Below are positions 23,276 to 32,880 of a stretch of DNA of 64,000 nucleotides, in pieces (positions within the stretch are counted from its first letter, which is position 1; each line of letters begins with the position of its first letter). This stretch comes from Curvularia sp. ZM96 (lineage: Eukaryota > Ascomycota > Dothideomycetes > Pleosporales > Pleosporaceae), in assembly GCA_022457065.1 (NCBI GenBank), contig JAJGBQ010000009.1, positions 516,008 to 580,007 of the forward strand. Reading direction: 5' to 3'. A program made the position numbers and the translations under genes. Below the pieces are notes generated by a model, which worked only from the letters and a program-made list of their open reading frames with translations, had not been told where the DNA came from and made no database searches.

Positions 23276-24067
23276 TTTCATCCGCCTAGTTGCAACGCAG
23301 AAGTCCGTATGAGACAAGAAGTCGTTGCAACAAGCGCAGTACTAGCGACGAGGAACTGGACTGAGCTGCCTTGAAGGGGCGAATTTAGTTCGACTTACTT
23401 ACAGAGACGTATTGAGATGCGTGCAAGAACTGTGTAGCCTTCAGTATCGCGCCATGTGAGCACGATCTGGTATCCTTCTCGAATAATTCGTATTCTATAA
23501 ATTTATACTCCTTACATCCCGCGCGAGCCTCCGAACTGCTTTTCATAGCACTTCATCCGCATAAATTTGGTTGGGGTCGTAAAGGCAGAAACGAAACAGT
23601 TAACATGAAAGTTGTATGCGACTCCGTGTACTTCTCACATTGGATTGTCTCATCAATGGCCTTCCGTATTCGTATATCTTCAGATATGATTCTTGAATCC
23701 AATAGTATCGTCGCTCTTGAAGAATCCTTTTCTGAACGTTCAAACATCGCTGCGTCTCGTACATCATCTAATCAAATACTTTACAAGATGTGATCTGATA
23801 CACTTTCTTATAACGGCTGAAGGCCTCTCTAGATGTATATCCATGTGCAGCCATACAAAAAATCTAAATACACGTATACAAATCTCGTTAACCCGTCGCC
23901 ACTGTTACCTTCTAAAGAAAAATGCTCCTTTTCGCGACAGCAGCTACCTTCACCACTTTGCAAGCGTCTATTTGCGACTAATGTTGACAACCAAGAAATC
24001 TAGCATGAGGTTGAATGTCTAGTATGTTTCAGGTTGCATAGTAGACTAGACAAGCCCGTGAATGGTA
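23276..24067. other. Gene-free AT-rich spacer
   Basis: Only short, low-complexity frames on both strands. I see no support for a gene. Confidence 0.45.
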
Positions 24068-24494
24068 CACTCACTTGCAAAATTGGCTTCCGGTCTGCAT
24101 AATACGCTGAGCATTTAGCTTACAGGGATCCGGCTGCGCTTAGTACAAGCTAGTCCTCATCTGACGTAGCCGCGGCTAGTGATAACCTGGAGGGACAAGA
24201 GTCCATTGACCAAACCATCATACGGTGTACATTATTCAATCGTTCCAATAGTTCCATTACAAATGCATAGCGCCGTCACTGTCCTTGCTCCTGCGCTCTA
24301 TACTGTACACTTGCTGCGACGTTATGAAAATCGGGACTTGGTATTGGTGAGCTGACTGCCACTCAAGATCATCGGCAAGATCCTTGTTAAGGCTAAGTTG
24401 AATGAGAACTAGACTGTACTAAGCGAAACCTGATCCCTGTAAGCTAAATGCTCTGTATATTACGCAGACCGGAAGCCGATTGTGCAAGGGACTG
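24068..24494. mobile_element. Miniature element with long terminal inverted repeats, family 3
   Basis: 427 bp bounded by TA on both sides (24066-24067 and 24495-24496). The left end begins CACTCACTTGCAAAATTGGC, followed by TTCCGGTCTGC and TTACAGGGATCCGG. The right end carries the inverse, including GATCCCTGTAAGC and GCAGACCGGAAGCC. The imperfect inverted repeats reach about 80 bases or more inward. The TA target and lack of coding capacity suggest a non-autonomous Tc1/mariner-type element. The second copy is at 38716-39127. Confidence 0.75.
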
Positions 24495-24712
24495 TATAGC
24501 AGGGATGACTCAAGCAGCTGGACTGGCTGCGTCATTCTTTGCTGGGACTGTTGGATCATCCAAGCATAAGGAGCGAGCTGGACAGTCAAAGCAGGGAACA
24601 CAGGCTAGTCGCAATAGGCTAGTTGTCGTTTGAGATTCTCCAAATTGGCCTACATACCAATGTATCATTACGTTTTTGCAATAGATGCCCTCCATAACAG
24701 TCCTGTCTCTGG

Positions 24713-26416
24713 CTAATGCAGTCTAGGCATGTTGTCAGCTCGCACTGGAGCATCAGCCTCTTTGCCTTCTCCTTGCAGATTCGCACCTGCTACTTCTGTC
24801 ACCTCTTTTCCCGGTACTTCGGCAGAGCTCTTAGGCTTACGCCCTTGTTTCTTGGGACCCTTAGCAGCTGACGCTTTCTCCTTCTCTTTCTGAGCACGCT
24901 TTACTCGTGCTTCTTCAAGATCCTCGAAACTCATCACCTTCGCCTTCCCCAAGACAACAGATTTAGTTAATCGCCGAACTTTAGCCCTCTTATTGACATT
25001 CATCAAGAACTCATTTCGATCTTAGAGAAGCGTCTGCTTTGCAAGGGATATTTGCGCTGCACTTGCGAGCTTTTGTACGTACTTCTGCAGGCGTTGTTCA
25101 CACTACTTGTCCAGTGCATACGCGTCCTGCTTGGTCAAGTTATGTAAAGACATTACAGCCACTGTCGTTACTGGCACTACAGGGGTTAGAGGTGCTTGCA
25201 CTACTTGTTGGTCTTGTTGACAAGTAAGCAACTCTGGAGCAGCTATCTCAAAGGGCGGTTTTGGCGTCTTTCGAAGGACTCTTTCTGGGTTAAATAGGAA
25301 CAAACCACTTGCAGCCCATGCAGTAGTGATATTCCACCTGGTTATCGCCGTTTCTCTAGCAGGCTTATATACAGAAGTGAAGTGCTCCTTGCTGACGTCC
25401 TATAACCCTCCTCGACAGAGCCGTTCTACCTCATCGCGATAGTTTGTCTTAAGAGGGCCAAAGTCTCCAACATTGCAGGGCTGTAGTTCATGTGAGGTAT
25501 GCGAGGCAAGCGGCACATGATAATGTTCTTTGCGAAGCAGAATTCCAGCACTTCTAGAGTCTCGTGCGGTCCAAACCCATCACAAATTAGGACCCGGGGC
25601 TTTCCGTTGGCTAACTCACTTGTTTGAGAATCGAACACACGGGTAAGCCACTCTAGGCTGATCTTCGAGTCGTTATATCCGTTCTCTGAGTGTCCATAAT
25701 GCCAATCAGCGGTTGAAAAGGTAGTCCAGTTACTTGTATGGGTCGAAGCTGGCCATATAATGAGAGGGTGCAGTGACCTGCCATCAGCACTAATACACTC
25801 AATAGCAGTTACCTGGGTGCGCTTGACGCCTGCTCCTCTGTAGTCACGGAGATCATCCTTGCTTAACAGGACTTTGACTGAGCCAAGCATGTTCAGCGTG
25901 ACGCTCGTCTCGTTCATATCATATGTTGAACATGAAGGTCTCTGGAGTGTTGGTGGCTGGGCCCAGCCACCTGATTATTCAGCTATATATACTCCCTTTA
26001 CCTCCTACCTTAATTAGCTAATGAATTCATTATCCAACATTGTATACATTCTCAAGCGGTACCCTCACCTTCATCCTTTTTATTCGAGGGTTGCGTTTCT
26101 CAAAGGACGGAGTCCAGTTCTTGCCTGGGGGCTTGATGAGTTTGCCAGTCGTCGTCGTCCGCCGACGTGCAAGACTGAAGGCTAACAAGGGTATATACTT
26201 GATTCGAACGGGCTGTCCAAGTTCAGATATTAGCAAAAAGTACGCGATGAGGGCTTTCTCTTCGTCTGGGGTGAGATATCGCTGGCCCTGGGCCTTCTCC
26301 TTCATAGAGGGTCGTCCACGCCTGCGATAGTACCGAGTGCGATACGGAATAGCATCATCTTGCAATGGGGAAGTCCAAGTTGTTGGTTCATTAAACGAAA
26401 TGGCCTGTGTCAACAC
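24713..26416 (-). mobile_element. Pogo/Fot-type DNA transposon remnant
   Basis: Pieces of one transposase appear in order on the minus strand. At 26416-26030 is a CENP-B-type helix-turn-helix region (GQRYLTPDEEKALIAYFLL, then PPGKNWTPSFEKRNP). At 25917-25426 is part of the DDE domain (GAGVKRTQVTAIECISADGR, IIWPAS, PRVLICDGFGPHETLE with a catalytic-type Asp). At 25303-25103 is GLFLFNPERVLRKTPKPP-like sequence. At 25006-24713 is the basic C-terminus (SVVLGKAKVMSFEDLEEAR). Stops and frame changes separate them, so no active enzyme is encoded. I could not place terminal inverted repeats with certainty. The family assignment rests on the motif order known for Fot1/pogo elements of filamentous fungi. 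Confidence 0.82.
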
Positions 26417-26997
26417 ATACCTTGATTAGGCCATGTTTAATTACGATCTTGGTGTTGTGAATACTGCTAACGAGGCCACCACAACAGACACCCACCCTCC
26501 ATACTACGCCGCCCAGAAGACAAAGGACCTCACTCTGATGCCAGAAATAGATCAGCACGTGATCAGATAGATGTTTCGAGAACTAGTTAAACGCCACACT
26601 TTGGCCCAATCCGACCTAGCATGAACTGATACGCTATCACGTAAACAGGCCAAAGTTACCAGCTATCGGAACAAGATCACGGGCAGAACCCAGATAAATC
26701 CGTAATACGACTTATTCAAATACAACATATCAAGGAAATGCAATTAGGAATATATTCTTCGTTAACAGCATTATTGGCTATTTGATCTCTCTAGTATGTA
26801 GAAATCTTGCATATGTTGTGCTATGACAGGGGTGTGAAGCCGATCAACACTAGAATGACCGATACGGAATGGGCGACGGCAGGACCAAAGACGGTGTAAT
26901 ATTCCTAACCGCCCTTCTTGGCTTGTAGGGAATAACCTTAAGGATAAGTTTATCATTATCGCGGTGCAATGCTCGCGATAGCGTGCATTCCAAGATA
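26417..26997. other. Spacer between transposon remnant and orphan gene
   Basis: No gene supportable. It may include the 5' terminal part of the pogo-like element, but inverted ends were not found by eye. Confidence 0.4.
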
Positions 26998-27735
26998 CTA
27001 GAATCGCAGATTCTTTGCGGCACGGGGGGATTGGCGTGACCCAGGGAGGGACGTTACACTCTTAGAATGTTCACGTGATCGAATCTCTAAGGTAGCGCAT
27101 ATGGCTTCTGACTTCTTGTTTAGTGTCTCCAATCTTGACGAAATGTTGCTACCGAACAATGTTAAGAGCTGCTGGTACTCTATGATCTCCTTCATCAGTA
27201 CCTCATCTGAGTGATTGGCTTTTGAAGTTGGCCATATACTGTCTTCGCCCAGAGTGGAATGCCTCTGCTTCTTAAACTGTGCTTGTGTTATACCATTAAA
27301 CTTTCCTGTACGAAGACTGAGTTTAATGCAATCCATATTTTTATTGAGATCTTCATGTCCCATAAGCTCGCGATACTCTGTCTTGGGTTCGAATATCAGG
27401 GCGCATCCCTTTTTAACGAACCATATATTTTCGAAATACCCCTTGTCATCTTGTACTCCCGAGTCAAACTGCAGAAACGCATGTTCTCTCCACTTGCGTG
27501 TCTTAATATCGAATTTCGCAACTGCTATTTCCGGATACTTCGACCCGCAATATAGGAAATACTCGTGGTTCGGACCTACGAAACCGCCTATCCCGCCTTC
27601 GTTATTAATCAGACTGTTGCCAACTGGTATCCTCCTTTTGCTGAATTTGAATGCTCCATCGTCCAAGGAACAACTAATCTTGTTTTTCGAAACGCACTTC
27701 ACACCAGGTTGAAGATCAAAACTGAATGCAGACAT
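26998..27735 (-). CDS. Orphan protein of unknown function, 245 residues
   Basis: A complete frame from MSAFSFDLQPGVK to a basic C-terminus (SPRAAKNLRF), with no stop or obvious intron. I do not recognise the family. The N-terminal two thirds look globular, with strand-like segments (EYFLYCGSKY, IAVAKFDI, GCALIFEP). The last third is helix-rich (EVLMKEIIEYQQLLTLFG, SRLETLNKKSEAICATLEI) and may form a coiled coil, followed by a Ser/Arg-rich tail. No signal peptide or membrane span. It lies between a pogo wreck and a miniature element that begins 42 bases upstream of its start codon, so its promoter would include that element. The reading frame survives in an AT-rich, transposon-laden area where most other frames are broken, which argues for recent selection or recent arrival. 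Expression is unproven. Confidence 0.5.
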   Translation of the reverse strand: MSAFSFDLQPGVKCVSKNKISCSLDDGAFKFSKRRIPVGNSLINNEGGIGGFVGPNHEYFLYCGSKYPEIAVAKFDIKTRKWREHAFLQFDSGVQDDKGYFENIWFVKKGCALIFEPKTEYRELMGHEDLNKNMDCIKLSLRTGKFNGITQAQFKKQRHSTLGEDSIWPTSKANHSDEVLMKEIIEYQQLLTLFGSNISSRLETLNKKSEAICATLEIRSREHSKSVTSLPGSRQSPRAAKNLRF

Positions 27736-27776
27736 TTCTGATGGTAATAAAGGAAATTATACAAGAACAATCGATA

Positions 27777-27963
27777 CTGTGATTAGCGATTACTGCTTCA
27801 CCCTTGCACGCAGCGATCTATAAGTTCCGGCACCAGAAGAGGGATCGGCCAGTCACACACTGACAGTTCTGGAGCTGACTTCTTGTGCTAAGCTATACGG
27901 AAGGGCCACTTAAATTTGTTGCGAAGCTGTGCGTGAGGGTGAAGCCATAGTCGCTGATGACAG
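27777..27963. mobile_element. Miniature inverted-repeat element, family 1
   Basis: 187 bp. The left end follows TA (27775-27776) and starts CTGTGATTAGCGATTACTGC, then TTCACCCTTGCACGCAGC. The right end reads GTGAGGGTGAAGCC and finishes CGCTGATGACAG. Ends are nearly perfect inverses. No coding capacity. Lies immediately upstream of the orphan gene at 26998-27735. Confidence 0.75.
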
Positions 27964-28171
27964 AAGCTGCCGATTTATAGAAAGTTTACAATTAAGCTTG
28001 AGCAAATTGCTTATAGGTATAGTTACAAGCAAGATAAGCAGCTGTGTAGTGTCCGTCATCGTTGGGGTTGTGCTATGATGATGTGGCAGATGCTACTGAA
28101 TCACACCCAACTGATGACTTGAATAGTCATGCCCAAATAATTGGTATAGCACTTCAGTAGATAAATGAGCT

Positions 28172-28330
28172 AATCTCATGGAATTGCAGCTTCCTGTTTT
28201 TACAAGCAGGTGGGCTTTGATCTCACACCGGGCCTCTATTGCTTAGTAGTGATCTTGCTCAAATAGTACTAGTTCTATCAGCGATGCAACGGGTGCATCT
28301 TCTTCTAGGCACTTAGACCAACCAATCCAT
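28172..28330 (+). repeat. Partial family 2 miniature element
   Basis: Starts after a TA with ATCTCATGGAATTGCAGC and continues with TTCCTGTTTTTACAAGCAGG and CAAATAGTACTAG, matching the inner end of the elements at 32613-32880, 36350-36616 and 53545-53822. No matching opposite terminus was found, so it is truncated or heavily mutated. Confidence 0.55.
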
Positions 28331-28576
28331 GATATGTACGTAGAGACTGTATCTGTTACACAATCAGCTTTCTGACGTTTTGTAACCTGCCTGGAAGTCT
28401 TGATGCCATGTATTCTCGATTCGTCATCGATTCTCTAATACGCATATCTCATTAATTTATTGTTTGCATATAACGTGAAACTTACCTTATAATAATTGCT
28501 ATTGTGATTGAATAATCACTTGTAGTTACTCGTAACATAGCAGTGAACCTAAATATATATATGTGACACAAAGGTA

Positions 28577-28760
28577 CAGTCGTTAGTGATTACAACTTCA
28601 CCCTTCCACGCAGCTGCGCAGCGGTTTCGAACAGCCCCACCATCCATACATAGCTTAGCGTGAGCAGTCAGCTGAGCATGATTGGTCAATCTTCAGTCCC
28701 ATGATGACGAAACTTTTAGAATGCTGCCTGCAAGGGTGAAGCCGCAATCGCTAGCAACTG
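28577..28760. mobile_element. Miniature inverted-repeat element, family 1 (best copy)
   Basis: 184 bp with clean TA on both sides (28575-28576 and 28761-28762). The left terminus starts CAGTCGTTAGTGATTACAAC then TTCACCCTT. The right terminus is the inverse, CAGTTGCTAGCGATTGCGGC then TTCACCCTT. The differences between the two ends are transitions. The TA target duplication suggests mobilisation by a Tc1/mariner-type transposase. No coding capacity. Confidence 0.8.
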
Positions 28761-29510
28761 TAAATGACAGTTACACTTAATGGCGATACGTCTAAGAAAG
28801 AAGAATGAGTAACAAGGAAGCAGGAGGTTATGTACGCGGTTCAAATAACTGTCGTTTTCGTTGGCTAATGCAAGCTAAAGCCGAAAAATAATCTTCGTCT
28901 GCCAAAGGTCGCTCCTTTTCGGCCTTTTTAAATTATATCTTCGCTGTCAATCTACCTTTCCATTTCTGCTGCAGCATTCAACATTTTCCCAGCTCCATGC
29001 AGCTCAGCTTGCTTTTCGGAAGCCCATACCTCCAAAGCTACCTTGAAATTACAACGTCTAGTGCGGTGGAATGATGCACTAAGATAGCCGAAAGTGGCAA
29101 ATTCAATCGTTCATGCTAGCATGCTGTTCTAAATGACTAGGATCAGCCCTTTATGGATCTAAAGTACCACTCGATTGCCAACTCTCTTTATCGCGGAGTT
29201 CTGAATCAGACCCTGTTTGTCAAACCACCGTGGGAAGATACAGCTGGTTCATACATGTCAAAATGGATTGCTTATGCTGTAGCTAGGGATGATAGACAAC
29301 TTTGAAGGGTAAGACTTAGATTGAGAGTTATTTAGAGTGCATCTGCAACACTTTGCGTCAGCATTTTCACACGCGAAGACTATTGGTTGTGCGACTGCAT
29401 TATATACTGGTGTGTGCTTGCTAGTAGAGTACCAGTGTTATGTTCTGCAGCGGAACGCCTTCGACTGTATCCAATAGTATTGCTACCCGGCCATTCATCT
29501 AACACATGGT
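28761..29510. other. Upstream region of the C2H2 protein gene
   Basis: No gene visible. It presumably includes the promoter of the gene starting at 29511. I see no distinct regulatory motif. Confidence 0.45.
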
Positions 29511-30719
29511 ATGTTCACTCAACCAGCAGTCACACTTACTATTAATAAACCACTAGCCGTATTCGCCCCAATGGAACAACAACATTTTCAATGTTTAGCC
29601 TCTGGGCCGCATAAAAAAGGCAGAGCCAGCTCTGGAACTGGAAGTTATGCCGAGCGGAGCTCCTTTGGGCCTTCTTCCTTGGAAACTGGATCAGTCCCTG
29701 GATATCCAGAGCACCTTGCCTTCCCGTCACTGCCTGTGCTCCTATCGGATATTTTTAACGATTTTTCCGATCTTTGGATGTGTGAGGAGTCGACCGATAG
29801 TAGCCCATTGTCCCTAAGCTCTTCTACTAGCCATACCGGAAGCCTTCCCTCACTATCGCCTACTGGTATGCCCGCGCACCTCGCATTTGATTCACCAGTT
29901 TTTTCGCATGCTCAGTCATCATGCAAAATTGAGAATTTCTCAGGAAATCGGGAAAGTTGCTGGATACCCAACCAGTTTGATCTTCTCGCGTGGGTTTTGC
30001 GACAGCTCTCAAGGGCTTACCACAACCACTTGGCTTATGACGAGACGTTCCTGGAACCCATACGAGACTGCATGCTCGGACTTGGCTCTCCGTCCGCTCC
30101 AAATTGCATCTCGTACTGCGAACCAGTTCTCTCTCGCGCCACTGGGGTTGGAGGCTCCGCGTCCTCTCAGCAGAACGTGGCCATTAGCGCTGACATCAGT
30201 GAAAAGGACAGTTTTTCAAAGTCGGAGTACACCAATTCCGACACTCCTAACTCATCGCATGAATCCATGGATTGTACGATTTGGCGATACGAAGCAAAAC
30301 CTGGTGGTGTGGAGCTTGGAAGGTGGGGTCCAATTAGACGGCCCTTTCACACAGCTAGAGAGCCAAGGTACTACGAATGTCCACACACGGACAAGAAAGA
30401 GCCTCATAGTATATGCGCGAGGAAATTCCAACGTTTAGGACACCTTCGGCGCCACGTCGCGACCGTCCATGGCACTGAGAGTTGTCATCTCTGCAAAGTG
30501 TGTTCCAAATCTTTTTCTAGGCGCGATAATCTTCGAGAGCATTACTGGACACATTTAAGGCGAGGTGGAAATTCAGGGAGAAATACCAAGATGAGCCTCC
30601 TTGAGCTGAGTGCCATTCTGGGTCCGATGGAAAGGCGGCTTGTGAAGCGTCTCCAGACGAGACTGAACAGTGTGCGGGCGAAGGAAACAAAAGCAAAGAC
30701 TTTACGCAAGGCCATCTGA
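29511..30719 (+). CDS. C2H2 zinc-finger protein, likely transcription factor
   Basis: Intact single-exon frame of 402 residues. The first 290 residues are Ser-rich and acidic with no fold I recognise, apart from a helical stretch (QFDLLAWVLRQLSRAYHNHL). Two fingers follow. The first, at about 312-345, is atypical: a Cys in YYECPH is 11 residues from the next Cys (ICARKF), then 12 to His and 4 to the final His (RRHVATVH). The second, at about 350-372, is regular: HLCKVCSKSFSRRDNLREHYWTH, C-x2-C-x12-H-x3-H. A basic tail (LRRGGNSGRNTK, later KRLQTRLNSVRAKETKAK) follows. The arrangement is that of a small family of fungal nuclear proteins with a C-terminal finger pair. Targets are unknown. It survives intact in a transposon-rich block. 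Confidence 0.68.
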   Translation: MFTQPAVTLTINKPLAVFAPMEQQHFQCLASGPHKKGRASSGTGSYAERSSFGPSSLETGSVPGYPEHLAFPSLPVLLSDIFNDFSDLWMCEESTDSSPLSLSSSTSHTGSLPSLSPTGMPAHLAFDSPVFSHAQSSCKIENFSGNRESCWIPNQFDLLAWVLRQLSRAYHNHLAYDETFLEPIRDCMLGLGSPSAPNCISYCEPVLSRATGVGGSASSQQNVAISADISEKDSFSKSEYTNSDTPNSSHESMDCTIWRYEAKPGGVELGRWGPIRRPFHTAREPRYYECPHTDKKEPHSICARKFQRLGHLRRHVATVHGTESCHLCKVCSKSFSRRDNLREHYWTHLRRGGNSGRNTKMSLLELSAILGPMERRLVKRLQTRLNSVRAKETKAKTLRKAI

Positions 30720-31350
30720 TTGTTCATGTCGTATTATAATAGTTGTTCAAGCTCCGAGAACATGCTATATGCAGTGTTAAGCAGCCGGTGAAGTGTCGAG
30801 ACATTGCTCGAAGTATCTTGTCGATCATGAGTCTTCATTTACAATGGACACTACTTCCAACAAACCTGATCCTTTCGCGACTAACTACAGCTTTGATTAC
30901 CTAGAGTTGAACTTGCCCTTCTTCATACTAGGCCTCGAGGACTGGTAAGCGGTTTGCTGGCGGCGATCGCCCAGATGGCTGGTGTGTGGCGGCAATGCAT
31001 GCTACTTAGGAAATGAAGTCATGCTCTGTAGGTGGCGAAGCCTCTCATCGTGGTTTTCAGTAGGGATGAACGATATGAAAATTACAGGTTTGCACATCCG
31101 ATATCTCTTCAGATGCGAAGATTCTACATATATCGCTAGATTCGTATCTGTTTTAGGTCTCTTGTGGCGATCGAATCTTAAATATTGTAACGCACTACTA
31201 TGATCTGCCTCTGAGTTCCTATGTCGTCTTCTATAATGTTGTTCTCGTATTAAAACATGGGCGTATACAGCATATCATCAGGTGTATCTAGAATGGTAGG
31301 TAAATGTATTGATTGATAGCTTTTGTGCATTTTTTTTTGTTTTTGCTTGT
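30720..31350. other. Intergenic spacer
   Basis: Downstream regions of two convergent loci (the zinc-finger gene and the broken EXS gene). A short poly-T rich segment lies at 31330-31345. Nothing else supportable. Confidence 0.45.
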
Positions 31351-32590
31351 TTACAAGGTGCTGCTGGAGGAAAGGTGGTGTCGTTTCATCATCCAATCAG
31401 ATAGTTCGCCGTCAATATTAGAGAGCTGCCCACCGCAGTAAGACGAAGCAGAAAGAACACACCCAGGCACTACAAGCGCCATACATGGACTCTTGACACT
31501 TGGCTGGCCGTATGTTGCATTAACATGGCATCGTTGTAAAGCACCCCTGTGGCGTTTTCCCCATGCTTCCATAGACTTCAGCTTGGAAAAACGCCGAGAG
31601 CTGGGAGGTAGAACTTCCTGTACTTCCATGTGGCTAGTTCGGTTGTAATGCTCATTTTCAACGCGGAAAAGCGACCAGAGTCCTCTCCTGCAGACTTCGC
31701 CAACGGAAATGCCGAATGAAGCGACAGCAGAACGCTGCAGCTTTTGTGGAATAGCAACGTAGAGGACCCAAGTAAACCTGAGCAAGGCATTACTCAATAT
31801 TACAAGACCCATGGGGCTTGTGAATCCTAGATTACTTCGCAGAAAAGGGTGTCTAACACGTGGGTTCCCAATTCCCCAGTCGAAGCATACATCCCAGGCG
31901 CTAATACGTGATTGAACCGAGCATATCTGCAACATGGACATCCCAACACTCGACGCGATATATCCCAGTCAAGCACACGCGCCGCTGTCAATCTCTTAGC
32001 ATTGTGCAACTCAGCATTGGGGCTTAGATGGATTGCTTACGAGGGAGTTAAGTAGGCACATACGGTTCGCATGATAGCATATTCTGAATGGAGTAAGCCG
32101 AATCGCAACAGAGAGGCCGGTGAGTAGAGCTGCATAATATTGGTAGAGATTATCACTTTTCTTGGATCGAAAGCTGATGCTCAAAGTGAGTCCGAGGAGG
32201 AAGTGACCCCAGCAAGGCAACTGCTTGCGATTTCTACAGGAGATACAGACCTAACCTCGGCGGATTGTATCAAATTAAGGCAGGGGTGGGGATCATTCGA
32301 AAACACGGCAGCATAGTCGATGCCGAACTTATACCAAATGTGACATGACAGACAATACAGAAGGGCGATGGCAACCATTAGGAAGTAACCACCATAGATC
32401 TGTAGAACGGTAGCTTTTGTTGGTCTAGATGCTAGATAACAGACACACCTGGAGAAGATAACTGGTCCATGGCAGCGAGCTTTCTCTCGCATTAGTGTTG
32501 AACAGGTGAGACGTCCAGAGTAGCCCTTGTATCAGAAACACAGTTCCAGCAGCTAGAAGAGCGCCATTAAGAAAACTGCAGTCGAGGATT
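31351..32590 (-). pseudogene. SYG1/XPR1-like EXS-domain protein, internally deleted
   Basis: Family members are membrane proteins linked to phosphate export and signalling. On the minus strand I can follow pieces in order: FLNGALLAAGTVFLIQG and SLPWTSYLLQ, a 48-nt intron, IYGGYFLMVAIALLYCLSC and FGIDYAAVF, a short intron-like gap of about 35 nt, then LLGLTLSISF and YYAALLTGLSVAI with CLLNSL. A 61-nt intron would join RRVCLTGIYRVECWDVHVAD and MLGSITY, where the frame hits TAG. The next recognisable piece, SAWDVCFDWGIGNP, overlaps this point in another frame, so the roughly 100 residues that normally lie between are missing. The rest (FRVENEH at the EXS core) is readable to 31351. No N-terminal SPX domain is visible upstream, where a miniature element begins at about 32613. 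Non-functional. Confidence 0.75.
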
Positions 32591-32612
32591 TCCTACACGG
32601 AGATACTGTATA

Positions 32613-32880
32613 TACTATCATGCAGTTGCAGCTTCCGGTTTCTGTAAGCAGGCGAGCTCTGATCCCACGCTCAGCCTCTGTCGCTTAGTGGTAATATTGG
32701 CCAAATAGTACTAATTTCTGTCAGCGATGCGTCTTCTTTCGAACTCTCACACCAATAAACGTATCATATTTACATGGCTTAACTATTTTTGGATAAGCGT
32801 ACACCGGGCGGGTCCGTGTCCTGCATGGGATGACAATTGGGCTATGTGCGCAAAGCGGAAGCTGCAAGTGCATGAAAGTG
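32613..32880. mobile_element. Miniature inverted-repeat element, family 2 (diverged copy)
   Basis: The left end has TACTATCATGCAGTTGCAGC then TTCCGGTTTCTGTAAGCAGG. The right end reads GCAAAGCGGAAGCTGCAAGT then GCATGAAAGTG followed by TA. It lies in the opposite orientation to the copies at 36350 and 53545. Many transition differences suggest RIP. It sits beside the truncated end of the EXS pseudogene. Confidence 0.68.

Noticed and set aside
23505..24022. Possible transposase fragments in AT-rich frames
   Set aside because: Translations are low-complexity Ser/Leu/Ile sequence without DDE or HTH motifs.
27215..27712. 165-codon plus-strand frame
   Set aside because: Antisense to the 245-residue orphan gene. 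The minus-strand frame is longer and has a more natural composition.
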